64,000 nucleotides of DNA from Macrococcoides bohemicum (GCF_003259675.1 NZ_PZJG01000002.1:186001-250000); one strand, 5' to 3'; positions 17,600 to 26,577 are shown, numbered from the stretch's first letter. Notes: generated from the letters alone by a model not told the origin. Numbers and translations are program-made.

Positions 17600-20500
17600 G
17601 CCAATCAACCTCCTTCATCTTACGAACAGCAACGTAAACGTCACGTTGGTTTCCGATTGGTCCGTAGTAGTTGAATCCATAACTAATTTGCGCATATCCA
17701 CCAACAAGTTGCGTTGGTTTTAAGTGAATACGTGTTGGTGCATTATGTGAGCCACCACGCGTATCTGTAATTTCTGAGCCTGGTGTTTGAATATGTTTAT
17801 CTTGTGCATGATACATAAACATCGTGCCACGTGGCATACGATGAGAAACAACTGCACGTGCCGTTACTAAACCATTTCGGTTATATACTTCTAACCAGTC
17901 ATTATCATAAATTTCGTGACTTGCTGCATCTTCATTGTTGATCCAAACTGTTGGACCACCACGGAATAACGTTAACATGTGAAGGTTATCCTGGTATGTT
18001 GAATGAATATTCCATTTACCGTGTGGCGTTAAGTAACGTAACACTAAACTATCTACGCCACCTTTAATCTGTTTATCCTTCGTACCAAATACCATAGGCG
18101 GTAATGTCGGTTTATACACTGGTAAAGCTTCACCAAGCTGCTGGAATACTTCATGATCGATGTAGTAACTTTGACGTCCAGTTAACGTTCTAAAAGGTAC
18201 TAATCGTTCAATATTTGTTGTGAATGGTGAATAACGGCGACCTAATTTATTAGAGCCCGGGAACACAGCTGTTGGAATTACTTCACGTGGTTGTGCAGTA
18301 ATATTTGCAAATGTGATTTTTTCTGCTGCACGTTCTGCTGAAATATCTTTTAATGTCATACCTGTCTGTTCTTCTAAATCAGCATATGATTTTTGTGATA
18401 CTTGACCGTTCGTTGCAGATGATACATTTAAGATAACGTCTGCCACTCGTTTTGCTGTATCAATTCTCGGCTTACCATTCTTCACTGTATCATCTTCGTA
18501 AGTACCTACCATTGAACGTAACTCATCGTATTGTTCTTTAACGCTAAAAGCAACACCGTGTGCGCCGACTTTACCATTTTCAAGTAATGGTCCAACAGAC
18601 ACGTATTTATCATATACATCTGTATATGTTCTATCTACGACTGCAAATCCTGGCATCGTCTTACCTGGAATCGGTTCTACTTCACCTTTTGTCCAATCTT
18701 TGACAATACCCATTGGTGTTGAAATTTCTTGTTGCGAATCATGTGCAAGTGGTGCTGTTACAACATCTTTAAATGTGCCTGGTAAATGACGTTGTGACAT
18801 TTCAGAGAATGTCTTCGCGATAGATTTGTAAATATCCCAGTCACTTCTAGATTCCCAGAGTGGGTCAACAGCTGGATTGAACGGATGTACGAATGGATGC
18901 ATATCTGTTGAAGATAAGTCATGTTTTTCGTACCATGTGGCTGCCGGTAATACAACATCTGCATATAAAGGTGTTGTTGTCATACGGAAATCAAGTGCTA
19001 CAAGTAAATCTAATTTGCCTTCAGTATCTTCTCTCCATGTGATTTCTTCTGGTTTCTCACGTTCATTTGGTTCAGCAAGCAAACCGTGTTTCGTACCTAA
19101 AAGATGCTTCATAAAGTACTCTTGCCCTTTAGCTGAACTTGAAATTAAGTTTGAACGCCATACGAATAAAGTTTTCGGGTGGTTTTGTTTCGCATCAGGA
19201 TCTTCTACTGCAAATTTTGTTTCACGTGATTTTACAGATTCTACAGCGCGTTTTAACACTTCTTCATTTGTGAAGTTACCAGCGTCACGTGCATCCTCAC
19301 CGAATAATAGACTGTTCTTATCGAACTGTGGATATGATGGTAACCAGCCTAAACGGGCAGCTAATACATTATAATCAGCAGGATGCGTAAATTTTACGTT
19401 TTCAGCTAATGGAGATGTTAAAGTATCTACACCCGCTTCTTCATATTTCCATTGGTCTGTCGCAAAGTAGAACCAGCTTGTCGCGTTTTGTAGACGTGGT
19501 GGTGCTGACCAATCTTTTGCGAATGCGATTGTTGACCAGCCTTCAATTGGACGACATTTTTCCTGACCAACGTAATGTGCCCAACCTCCACCGTTTACAC
19601 CTTGCGTTGCACAAAGTGTTACTAAGTTTAATACTGAACGGTAAATCGTATCTGAGTTAAACCAGTGGTTTATACCTGCACCCATGATAATCATTGAGCG
19701 GCCACCAGTATCAATTGCGTTTTGTGCAAATTCACGTGCAATTTGGACCACAACTGAAGGTTTAACGCCTGCTACTTTTAATTGCCATGCTGGTGTGTAG
19801 ATTGAAGTTTCATCTTCATAACCTTTCGCTTCTAAATCCGTATTGAATCGATTAACACCGTATTGAGATAACATTAAATCGTAAATCGTTGCAACATATT
19901 TCGTTTCTCCATTTGCTAACGTTACTTTCTTTGCTGCAATCGGACGTTTGAATGTTCCATTGCCTGCATTATCAAAGAACGGGAAAACAATTTCAACAAC
20001 TTCATGTTCATCATCTTTAATCGTCATTGATGGATCAATTTTTGTACCATCTGCTGTTTCTAATTTAATATTCCATTTCACATCTTTTTCCCAACGTTGT
20101 CCCATTGTTCCGTTTGGTACAACGATTTGTTTAGAAATGTCATCGAACACTACAGGTTTCCATTCGCTATGTTCACTCGTGTCACCTAAATCACTTGAAC
20201 GTAAGAAACGACCAGCTTTTAAAGTATTTTCATGTTCATCTAACATAATTAAGAAAGGCATATCTGTGTATTGTTTTGCGTAGTTAATAAACATCGGTTC
20301 TTGTCTTTGTTCATAGAACTCATCTAAAATAACGTGCGTCATTGCTTGTGCAAGGGCAGCATCTGTACCTGGATTTGGTGCTAACCAGTTATCTGCGAAT
20401 TTTACGTTTTCAGCATAGTCTGGTGCTACAGAGACCACTTTTGTCCCTTTGTATCGAACTTCAGTCATAAAGTGAGCATCTGGCGTACGTGTTAATGGTA

Positions 20501-21263
20501 CGTTAGAACCCCACATAATAATATATCCTGCATTGTACCAGTCACTTGATTCAGGTACATCTGTTTGTTCACCCCAAATTTGTGGTGATGCTGGTGGTAA
20601 ATCGGCATACCAATCGTAGAATGATAACATTTCTCCACCAAGTAATGAGATGAAACGTGCCCCACCTGCGTAACTAATCATACTCATTGCTGGAATCGGC
20701 GTAAAACCTGCGATACGGTCTGGACCATATTTCTTGATTGTGTAAATAAGTTGAGATGCGATCAGTTGCGTCACTTCTCTCCAATTGACACGGACATGTC
20801 CGCCCATACCACGTGCCTGCTTATAGCTACGTGCTTTTTCCGGATCTTCAACGATTGATTGCCAAGCACGAACAGGGTCTCCGTGTTCTTCTAAAGCTTG
20901 TTGCCAAAGGCGCCATAATACACCACGTACATATGGAAACTTAATACGTAATGGTGAATATTCGTACCATGAGAATGATGCGCCACGCGGACAACCACGT
21001 GGTTCAAATTCAGGCATATCAGGACCACATGAAGGATAATCAATTTGTTGATTTTCCCATGTGATAATGCCGTTTTTCACAAACACTTTCCATGAACATG
21101 ATCCTGTACAGTTTACCCCGTGTGTCGTACGTACTACCTTATCGTGGCTCCAGCGTTGTCTATACATTTTCTCCCATTCACGACTCTTCTCTTCTAAAAC
21201 TGACCAATTGCCATTAAATCTTTCTGTAGGTTTAAAAAAACGTAATCCCGTACCAATTGCCAT
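17589..21263 (-). CDS. narG: Respiratory nitrate reductase, alpha (molybdenum) subunit
   Basis: A 1224-residue catalytic subunit that reduces nitrate to nitrite at a bis-MGD molybdenum site on the cytoplasmic side of the membrane. The N-terminal FS0 cluster motif is His-x3-Cys-x3-Cys (HGVNCTGSC) with the last Cys in RGCPRGASFSWY. The Asp that ligates molybdenum lies in the NVPLTRTPDAHF region. The full length fits the family, with no frameshift or early stop. First gene of narGHJI-nreABC-hemerythrin; upstream lie a Rex-like box and two NreC-like boxes. Confidence 0.97.
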   Translation of the reverse strand: MAIGTGLRFFKPTERFNGNWSVLEEKSREWEKMYRQRWSHDKVVRTTHGVNCTGSCSWKVFVKNGIITWENQQIDYPSCGPDMPEFEPRGCPRGASFSWYEYSPLRIKFPYVRGVLWRLWQQALEEHGDPVRAWQSIVEDPEKARSYKQARGMGGHVRVNWREVTQLIASQLIYTIKKYGPDRIAGFTPIPAMSMISYAGGARFISLLGGEMLSFYDWYADLPPASPQIWGEQTDVPESSDWYNAGYIIMWGSNVPLTRTPDAHFMTEVRYKGTKVVSVAPDYAENVKFADNWLAPNPGTDAALAQAMTHVILDEFYEQRQEPMFINYAKQYTDMPFLIMLDEHENTLKAGRFLRSSDLGDTSEHSEWKPVVFDDISKQIVVPNGTMGQRWEKDVKWNIKLETADGTKIDPSMTIKDDEHEVVEIVFPFFDNAGNGTFKRPIAAKKVTLANGETKYVATIYDLMLSQYGVNRFNTDLEAKGYEDETSIYTPAWQLKVAGVKPSVVVQIAREFAQNAIDTGGRSMIIMGAGINHWFNSDTIYRSVLNLVTLCATQGVNGGGWAHYVGQEKCRPIEGWSTIAFAKDWSAPPRLQNATSWFYFATDQWKYEEAGVDTLTSPLAENVKFTHPADYNVLAARLGWLPSYPQFDKNSLLFGEDARDAGNFTNEEVLKRAVESVKSRETKFAVEDPDAKQNHPKTLFVWRSNLISSSAKGQEYFMKHLLGTKHGLLAEPNEREKPEEITWREDTEGKLDLLVALDFRMTTTPLYADVVLPAATWYEKHDLSSTDMHPFVHPFNPAVDPLWESRSDWDIYKSIAKTFSEMSQRHLPGTFKDVVTAPLAHDSQQEISTPMGIVKDWTKGEVEPIPGKTMPGFAVVDRTYTDVYDKYVSVGPLLENGKVGAHGVAFSVKEQYDELRSMVGTYEDDTVKNGKPRIDTAKRVADVILNVSSATNGQVSQKSYADLEEQTGMTLKDISAERAAEKITFANITAQPREVIPTAVFPGSNKLGRRYSPFTTNIERLVPFRTLTGRQSYYIDHEVFQQLGEALPVYKPTLPPMVFGTKDKQIKGGVDSLVLRYLTPHGKWNIHSTYQDNLHMLTLFRGGPTVWINNEDAASHEIYDNDWLEVYNRNGLVTARAVVSHRMPRGTMFMYHAQDKHIQTPGSEITDTRGGSHNAPTRIHLKPTQLVGGYAQISYGFNYYGPIGNQRDVYVAVRKMKEVDWLED

Positions 21264-21306
21264 TCATAACACTCCTTTAATTGCAGTTTTGCCCTCTTAC
21301 CATAGA

Positions 21307-21324
21307 TTATGAAACGTTTCACAA
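21307..21324. promoter_or_regulatory. Rex-like operator upstream of narG
   Basis: Read on the minus strand this is TTGTGAAACGTTTCATAA, one mismatch from the Rex consensus TTGTGAA-N4-TTCACAA. It lies about 45 bases upstream of the narG start and downstream of the two NreC boxes, a place where a bound repressor would block transcription. Rex control of nar genes by the NADH/NAD+ ratio is known in staphylococci; binding here is inferred. Confidence 0.6.
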
Positions 21325-21335
21325 ACGATTACTAT

Positions 21336-21369
21336 TGGGGATTTCCCTAAGCATGTAGGGTAATCCCTA
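21336..21369. promoter_or_regulatory. Two tandem NreC boxes upstream of narG
   Basis: TAGGGTAATCCCTA (21356-21369) matches the published NreC box TAGGG-N4-CCCTA exactly. TGGGGATTTCCCTA (21336-21349) differs at one position. Their starts are 20 bases apart, about two helical turns, on the upstream side of narG, as expected for an activator. The sites are also upstream of the divergent fdhD (start 21453). Confidence 0.75.
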
Positions 21370-21452
21370 AAACAAACAATTGTAGAAGCAAGTCAATTAC
21401 AACATATAATTTTTAAATCTACTGTAATATAATATATATAGGAGTTGATTGA

Positions 21453-22244
21453 ATGAGTCATGAAGTATATCAACATAAAAAAATGATGAAATATATAGAT
21501 GGTAAATTTATAAACGTTGAGGATACAATTGCGAATGAATTTCCATTGACGTTATATGTGAATAAAGAAGAATTCGCTACAATTGTATGTACACCGAAAT
21601 ATTTAAGAGAACTTACGATGGGTTTCCTAGCATCTGAAGGTGTTATCAGAAAACATAGTGACATAAAAAATTTTCATCTTGATGATTCTAAAGGATTATG
21701 TCATATCGAATTAGCGAATGAAGTGGATACAACACAAGGTCAGTTTACAAAACGCATGATTAGTTCTTGCTGTGGTAAAAGTCGCCAATTTTATTTTGTC
21801 AATGATATGAAAACGTCAAAAGTTGCTACGACAACACGTTCAATCAAACCTGATGAAATTTTTCATTTGATGCATACGATGCAAAGTCAAAGTACAGATT
21901 TTAAAGTGACTGGCGGTCTGCACAATGCTGCACTCAGTGATGGACAAGATTTCTACTTACACCGCAATGATATCGGTCGCCATAATGCACTCGACAAACT
22001 GTACGGACACTGTATATTAAATAACATCTCAATTAAAGATAAAATACTCATCTTTTCTGGCAGAATATCTTCAGAAATTTTAATAAAAGCTTCTAAAATT
22101 GGGGTCGGTATAATATTAAGTAAATCTGCACCAACCGATTTAGCAATAGGACTTGCAGAAGACTTAAATATTACTGCTGTAGGTTTTGTACGAAATGATA
22201 CATTTAATGTTTACAGTCATCCCGAAAGAATAATAACTGACTAA
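21453..22244 (+). CDS. fdhD: Formate dehydrogenase accessory sulfurtransferase FdhD
   Basis: A 263-residue sulfur carrier that in other bacteria passes sulfur from a cysteine desulfurase to the molybdenum cofactor of formate dehydrogenase. The active-site cysteines are Cys106-Cys107 in SSCCGKSRQ; other family blocks are LRELTMGFLASEGVI, GGLHNAAL, and RNDIGRHNALDKLYG with the later SGRISSEIL. GGAG precedes the ATG. No formate dehydrogenase gene lies in this window; divergence from narG may let it share nar regulation. A terminator follows 5 bases after the stop. Confidence 0.95.
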   Translation: MSHEVYQHKKMMKYIDGKFINVEDTIANEFPLTLYVNKEEFATIVCTPKYLRELTMGFLASEGVIRKHSDIKNFHLDDSKGLCHIELANEVDTTQGQFTKRMISSCCGKSRQFYFVNDMKTSKVATTTRSIKPDEIFHLMHTMQSQSTDFKVTGGLHNAALSDGQDFYLHRNDIGRHNALDKLYGHCILNNISIKDKILIFSGRISSEILIKASKIGVGIILSKSAPTDLAIGLAEDLNITAVGFVRNDTFNVYSHPERIITD

Positions 22245-22249
22245 ATGAA

Positions 22250-22284
22250 AAAGTAGAGGACCTAATGGTTAAATCCTCTACTTT
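22250..22284. terminator. Bidirectional terminator between fdhD and the convergent small gene
   Basis: AAAGTAGAGGA (22250-22260) and TCCTCTACTTT (22274-22284) form a perfect 11-bp stem with A and T runs on its two sides. Confidence 0.85.
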
Positions 22285-22570
22285 ATTTTAATTGAATGGT
22301 ACCAGCTAACTTTAGCTGTCTACCATATGTCACTTTATATTCAATCATGTCGTTTGCCTGAAATAGATCGAGGAATAGTCGTTCGTCTACGAACACCTCA
22401 TTTTTGAACGTTGCCTGGTTAGAAATCACTTCTGGAACATTGAGTAATGTTATTACTTTATGCATCACTAAATTGCCAGGTACTTTCTTTTCTATTAATG
22501 TAACATCAGAATCTTCAGCAACTGCATCTCGGTATTGTTTTAATTCATCCAATGTGATTTGAAACTGCAT
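22283..22570 (-). CDS. Small protein of unknown function
   Basis: A 95-residue, mildly acidic soluble protein with no recognised domain and no signal peptide or membrane segment. It is rich in alternating hydrophobic stretches compatible with a beta-rich fold (KVITLLNVPEVI, EVFVDERLFLDLF, YKVTYGRQLKLAGTIQL). Start ATG 22570 is chosen because AGAGGTG lies 4 bases upstream; it overlaps the upstream unknown gene by 26 bases in another frame, so the pair is co-translated. Its stop lies inside the terminator shared with fdhD. Confidence 0.7.
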   Translation of the reverse strand: MQFQITLDELKQYRDAVAEDSDVTLIEKKVPGNLVMHKVITLLNVPEVISNQATFKNEVFVDERLFLDLFQANDMIEYKVTYGRQLKLAGTIQLK

Positions 22571-22898
22571 GAGACACCTCTTCAATGTAAGTTGATATTA
22601 CCGTTGCTTTCAGTACATCGTCATAATAATAATTTAATTCATATGTATATTGATTCACGTGTTTAATCGTTCTTTGATCTATCAGCTTAATTTTTACCTC
22701 ATACATTTTTTCTACTTCTAGTTGGTTTTGTGTAATCAATTGTTTAATATGCTGACAACTTTTTCTTTCCTGATGGAATCTTGAAACATACCATGGCTTT
22801 ATCAATAACACATCAGGTACTCTAAAATCTTTTCCATTCATTAATTCCACATCTTTACGAGAAAAGCGCGTTGCTATCGTTTCCAATTTATTTCCCAC
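22545..22898 (-). CDS. Protein of unknown function, first of a two-gene operon
   Basis: A 117-residue basic protein with no recognised domain, signal peptide or membrane segment. The middle contains a basic stretch (KPWYVSRFHQERKSCQHIKQ) followed by a predicted beta-strand/Tyr-rich part (YTYELNYYYDD). It overlaps the following 95-residue gene, so the two probably act together. Position between fdhD and bioY gives no functional hint. I do not recognise the family. Confidence 0.65.
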   Translation of the reverse strand: MGNKLETIATRFSRKDVELMNGKDFRVPDVLLIKPWYVSRFHQERKSCQHIKQLITQNQLEVEKMYEVKIKLIDQRTIKHVNQYTYELNYYYDDVLKATVISTYIEEVSHAVSNHIG

Positions 22899-23000
22899 TC
22901 TCTTATATATATTTCTTAAATCATAGGAAAAACGTAAATATGTATATGATTATCATCATATTAACATGTATAATGTAATATTTCCTTTTCTATACAAGAA

Positions 23001-23038
23001 AAAAAGTTTACGCATATTAATTTATGCGTAAACTTTTT
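23001..23038 (-). terminator. Terminator of bioY
   Basis: A perfect 16-bp stem, AAAAAGTTTACGCATA (23001-23016) with TATGCGTAAACTTTTT (23023-23038), loop of 6. On the minus strand a T run follows; the right arm overlaps the end of bioY. Confidence 0.9.
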
Positions 23039-23568
23039 TGAATAGATGGGTTATTACGTAATTTTACAGCAAGTATTGCTGCAATCAGTGCTTTTATACA
23101 ATCACCAGGAATAAATACCATCACTGATTTAAGCGCAGTGAATAAATCCTGCTTTAAATTAAATGCCATAAACGTACCACCAATTAAATTACATAAAAAT
23201 GCACCAATTAATGCATTAATCAGAAACACTTGCCACACTTTTGGAGACTTCATACGTTCAACAATTAATCCGATTAAAAACGCAATGAGTGTGAATGAAA
23301 GAATATAACCTCCAGTCGGACCAAAAAATAAAGCAAAACCACCACGTCCACCTGACAATACTGGTAGTCCAATAGCTACTAAGATTGTAAAGATAAGAAC
23401 AGATAACCCTCCTAATCGACTACCCAGTAAACAACCCGCTAAAATAAAACCTAAATTCTGAAATGTGAATGGTACCGGGATACCTGGAATATTTATTGGC
23501 GGTAATAAACCTAACACAGCAATTAATGCAGTAAACATGCCGACAATGACCAAATCTTTTGTTTTCAT
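23017..23568 (-). CDS. bioY: Biotin transporter substrate-capture component
   Basis: A 183-residue membrane protein with about six hydrophobic segments, the S component of an ECF-type biotin uptake system. Family features are the N-terminal PPINIPGIPVPFTFQNLGF block, GSRLGGLSVLIF, the SGGRGGFALFFGPTGGYI signature, and FIPGDCIKALIAA in the last segment. No ECF ATPase or EcfT gene is near, so it would use a shared energising module. A BirA-like operator lies 44 bases upstream of the start, consistent with biotin repression. Confidence 0.94.
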   Translation of the reverse strand: MKTKDLVIVGMFTALIAVLGLLPPINIPGIPVPFTFQNLGFILAGCLLGSRLGGLSVLIFTILVAIGLPVLSGGRGGFALFFGPTGGYILSFTLIAFLIGLIVERMKSPKVWQVFLINALIGAFLCNLIGGTFMAFNLKQDLFTALKSVMVFIPGDCIKALIAAILAVKLRNNPSIQKSLRIN

Positions 23569-23611
23569 AATCTTCCTCTTTTCTGACAGAATAATCTTAT
23601 TATAGCAATAG

Positions 23612-23641
23612 TGTTAACCTAAATAAATATTAAGTTTACAA
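23612..23641. promoter_or_regulatory. BirA-like biotin operator of bioY
   Basis: TGTTAACC (23612-23619) and GTTTACAA (23634-23641) form the two half-sites of a BirA-type operator with 14 bases between them; one base (T for A) departs from the ideal GGTTAACA arm. Position upstream of bioY agrees with known BirA targets. Confidence 0.65.
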
Positions 23642-23650
23642 TCGTATTTA

Positions 23651-23678
23651 AAAAAAGCTGAGACATTAGTCTCAGCTT
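23651..23678 (-). terminator. Terminator of the siderophore-binding lipoprotein gene
   Basis: AAGCTGAGAC (23655-23664) pairs with GTCTCAGCTT (23669-23678) around ATTA; the A run before it is a T run on the minus strand. Confidence 0.85.
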
Positions 23679-23686
23679 GAAGTAAT

Positions 23687-24616
23687 TTATTTTTCTAATT
23701 TTAATAATGCTTCTTTTAATACTTTTCTTTGGTGCTCTAAAGAAATAGGATCATTAAACCAGAAATCTTCAGCATCATATTGTACTACTTTATTATTTTT
23801 AACAGCATTCATATTTTTCCATACTTTAGACTCAGTTACTGTATTTGAAATTTTGCCTGTATCACTAGATATAAGGACGATATCTCCTGCGTAATCGCCT
23901 AAACTTTCAGCAGAAACTTTTTTCCAGCCTGTAGGTTTAACATCTTTCGTAATTTTATCCTGCATGTTTAAATCAAAAGCCTGATAGATAATTTCTGATC
24001 CACGCCCCCAGTTATCTCCATAAACGTAAATTTCTTTTTGGAAGAACTGGAAGATAGAATACGTTTTATCGTCTCCTAAATGTTTCTTAATCTCTTCACC
24101 ATCTTTTTTCGTTTCTTTTTTCCATTGATCCACAAAAACTTTTGCTTCTTTTTCTTTACCGACAATTTTACCTAATAATTCATGCACATCTAGATAGCCA
24201 TGCTTAGTATATGTAAAAGGAATTGTTGGTGCGATTTTAGCATATTTTGAATTATCTTTATCTGTATCGAACGTTAAGATTAAGTCTGGTTTCAATTTAA
24301 TAATTTTTTCGATTTCACCAGGGTTTAATTTTTCTACACCTTTTAATTTAGGTTTTAAAATATCTGATTGGAATGCATATTGATCAGCACCTACTGGTTT
24401 AACGCCTAAATCTAATAAATTTCCGACATAACTTGCGCCCATCACTACGATTCGTTTCGGTTCTTTCGGAATCTTGATTGTCTTACCATTATCTAACTTA
24501 AAATCTACCATTTCTGCTTTCCCTGAAGTATCTTTTGTTTCTTTTTTATCACTCGTACCACCACATGCCGCAAGAATCATTATGCATGCGATTAATAACG
24601 CTACTATCTTTTTCAT
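23687..24616 (-). CDS. fhuD: Ferric hydroxamate-type siderophore-binding lipoprotein (FhuD2-like)
   Basis: A 309-residue extracellular binding lipoprotein of a ferric siderophore ABC importer. The signal peptide ends in the lipobox LAAC (Cys18). The mature part has the two-lobe class III binding-protein fold, with PKRIVVMGASYVGNLLDLGV, LKPDLILTF and YGDNWGRGSEIIYQAF, the last resembling the hydroxamate-binding FhuD2 of staphylococci. No permease or ATPase gene is adjacent, so it is an orphan receptor like FhuD2. A Fur box overlaps its upstream region, giving iron repression. Confidence 0.85.
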   Translation of the reverse strand: MKKIVALLIACIMILAACGGTSDKKETKDTSGKAEMVDFKLDNGKTIKIPKEPKRIVVMGASYVGNLLDLGVKPVGADQYAFQSDILKPKLKGVEKLNPGEIEKIIKLKPDLILTFDTDKDNSKYAKIAPTIPFTYTKHGYLDVHELLGKIVGKEKEAKVFVDQWKKETKKDGEEIKKHLGDDKTYSIFQFFQKEIYVYGDNWGRGSEIIYQAFDLNMQDKITKDVKPTGWKKVSAESLGDYAGDIVLISSDTGKISNTVTESKVWKNMNAVKNNKVVQYDAEDFWFNDPISLEHQRKVLKEALLKLEK

Positions 24617-24634
24617 CTTTCCGTCCTCCTAATT

Positions 24635-24653
24635 GAGATTGATTATCAATACC
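24635..24653. promoter_or_regulatory. Fur box upstream of the siderophore-binding lipoprotein
   Basis: GAGATTGATTATCAATACC resembles the 19-base Fur box GATAATGATTATCATTATC and contains the perfect palindrome ATTGAT-T-ATCAAT (24638-24650). It lies 19 bases upstream of the start codon. Confidence 0.75.
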
Positions 24654-24722
24654 ATTTAATTATAAATGGTTTCAGAAATTAATCAAATGTTATTTTTAAA
24701 TTAAAATATATCAATTTTACAC

Positions 24723-24757
24723 AAAAAGCATAGACTTGGATGTCCAAGTCTATGCTT
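24723..24757 (-). terminator. Terminator of the acyl-CoA dehydrogenase-like gene
   Basis: AAGCATAGACTTGGA (24726-24740) pairs perfectly with TCCAAGTCTATGCTT (24743-24757). The arm overlaps the last codons of the gene; a T run follows on the minus strand. Confidence 0.85.
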
Positions 24758-25901
24758 CACGCAATATTTTATTTACTATCATTCTTTCTACAGCATCATC
24801 CATCGGTGGATTATGAAGACCTGCACGCATTGAACGGTATAAGCGTTCCATCACACGCGATTGCTCTAAGCTTTTCGCACCAAAAATGCGCATACTTAAA
24901 TCGATTACTTGTAAGCCATTATTGACAACCGTGTATTTTGCGAGACCAAATGTTTCCCCTAAATCGTTCGTCTTACCTGCCCTATGCATATCACATGCAT
25001 GATAGATAAAGTGACGTGATTGCATATTTAATATTTCCATTTTCGCTATTTTATCTTGAATATGTGGAATCTCAGAAATAGGCGTATCGATAGAATTGGG
25101 TTGATAGTGTTTGCTGAAGTTTACCGCTTCATCTACAGCCCGCTCTGCCATACCGAGATAAATGGCAGGGATATGCAATAACCATGCATTTGGTCGACGT
25201 TCACGATTTACTTCCAGTAAATATTTTTTTGGTATCGTAACATTATTAAAGATAATATCGTGACTCGCTGTCGCACGCATGCCTACCATATCCCATGTAT
25301 CCACAATTTCAATACCTTCTAAATGACTCGGTACATAATAAAAGCACATCGCTTTAAGTTCAGGATCAAAGGCACCTACAATAAAGTGTGTAAGTCGCTC
25401 ACTCATAGAGGCGAATGTTTTCGTACCGTTAATCACGTATTTATCATCGATGAGTTGCGCATTCGTACTTGGTTTACCACCTCTTGTCGGGCTGCCCATC
25501 TCACTTTCTGACACAATGCGATTCATTATGGCACCATTATGAATCGCATCAATAAATTCATTCATCATTGCTTCAGACCATAAATCACCTTCAAACACTT
25601 CACCTACAATACCAAGATGCCATCCAATTGATAATGCTGTCGATTCATCGAGTTGAGCGAGTTGTCCCTGTATATAAATCAATGCTTTTATATCAGCTCC
25701 CATACCGCCATGTTCTGCCGGAAGCGTTAACTTGTGATAATCGTGTGCTATGAGCCAGTCTATCAATTTATGATTGAGCTCAGCATTAAAATCTGCATCT
25801 CGTGCACTCTTCTCAATCCATTCTCTATTCTGACGAAATAAATCACGCCATTTTCTTTCTAAATCTGTCTCTAAAAACAATGCTTCTTCCACTTCTCTCA
25901 C
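24750..25901 (-). CDS. Acyl-CoA dehydrogenase-family flavoprotein
   Basis: A 383-residue FAD enzyme of the acyl-CoA dehydrogenase superfamily. The order is typical: helical N-terminal domain with LPAEHGGMGAD, middle beta domain with SESEMGSPTRGG and DTWDMVGMRATASHDIIFNNV, and a C-terminal helical domain with RIFGAKSLEQS. I cannot identify with confidence the catalytic Glu used in beta-oxidation enzymes, and no other beta-oxidation genes are adjacent, so a desulfurisation-type flavin monooxygenase role is also possible. It follows the C39-like peptidase gene by one base, so both share a transcript. Confidence 0.8.
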   Translation of the reverse strand: MREVEEALFLETDLERKWRDLFRQNREWIEKSARDADFNAELNHKLIDWLIAHDYHKLTLPAEHGGMGADIKALIYIQGQLAQLDESTALSIGWHLGIVGEVFEGDLWSEAMMNEFIDAIHNGAIMNRIVSESEMGSPTRGGKPSTNAQLIDDKYVINGTKTFASMSERLTHFIVGAFDPELKAMCFYYVPSHLEGIEIVDTWDMVGMRATASHDIIFNNVTIPKKYLLEVNRERRPNAWLLHIPAIYLGMAERAVDEAVNFSKHYQPNSIDTPISEIPHIQDKIAKMEILNMQSRHFIYHACDMHRAGKTNDLGETFGLAKYTVVNNGLQVIDLSMRIFGAKSLEQSRVMERLYRSMRAGLHNPPMDDAVERMIVNKILREA

Positions 25902-25902
25902 C

Positions 25903-26577
25903 TCAAATAATAATACTCATTCGTCCTGCATTCTCGTATCTTTTCTCTAATGTCTTTCTTTTCACTTTTATTAATTGTTGCTTCATCGGAAAAAGTGCAG
26001 GAAGTTTAATCAATCCAAATTTTGCCCATAGTGGATCTATCATATAATAGAATTTATCATCCATACCTACAAGTAACGTAATATGTATGTTCGATACAAA
26101 TTCAAGTTTTCGTCCTTCAACTTTAAATTCTCTCAAAATGGGCTCAACTTTAAAATGTGTTGCATATAATACGACAGAGTGATTATTCAAAATTGCTTGT
26201 TCTAATTCTGCCATTGATTTTCCAGTACTATCTTGCGCCGTATAATAAGGTTTTAAATAATCAACCATCACGTTCGGAAATACAGTTTGATGCCGGTCCG
26301 TTTTGATGATGCGTTTCGGTCCGACATAGCCTTTAAAAGGGTTTGTTTTATGTTTCGGAATTTCAGCTAATATCTTTCTTACAGATAATTTAACACCTTT
26401 GTATCTTAATCCCATCGACACTGCTACTGCTTCACACCCTAAAAGATAAAAATGCGGAAACCATTGTGTCTTTGGTTTAATGTTTAGTATTAATCTATTC
26501 AATATCATCGCCGCCTGTCTCTTCTTACCTGTAATTAAATAGCAAATTCCATGAATAATCAAATATATTGTCCACAC
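25903..26577 (-). CDS. C39-like cysteine peptidase, membrane-anchored or secreted
   Basis: A 224-residue protein with a hydrophobic N-terminus (WTIYLIIHGICYLI) and a papain-like C39_2 domain. The catalytic Cys is Cys48 in LLGCEAVAVSMGLRYKG; the His is in NIHITLLVGMDD and the Asp/Asn position follows in YYMIDPLW. The middle has NPFKGYVGP, common to C39_2 proteins. There is no ABC transporter domain, so it is not a bacteriocin exporter. Targets are unknown. Directly upstream on the same strand lie a terminator and a possible tiny peptide ORF. Followed one base later by the acyl-CoA dehydrogenase-like gene. Confidence 0.75.
   Translation of the reverse strand: MWTIYLIIHGICYLITGKKRQAAMILNRLILNIKPKTQWFPHFYLLGCEAVAVSMGLRYKGVKLSVRKILAEIPKHKTNPFKGYVGPKRIIKTDRHQTVFPNVMVDYLKPYYTAQDSTGKSMAELEQAILNNHSVVLYATHFKVEPILREFKVEGRKLEFVSNIHITLLVGMDDKFYYMIDPLWAKFGLIKLPALFPMKQQLIKVKRKTLEKRYENAGRMSIII

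Noticed and set aside
18877-19374. 165-codon plus-strand frame opposite narG
   Set aside because: It lies wholly inside narG on the other strand, has no family pattern or ribosome site, and is explained by the codon use of narG.
21310-21321. TGAAACGTTTCA as a catabolite (cre) site upstream of narG
   Set aside because: It is two bases short of the cre layout; with its flanks it fits Rex better.
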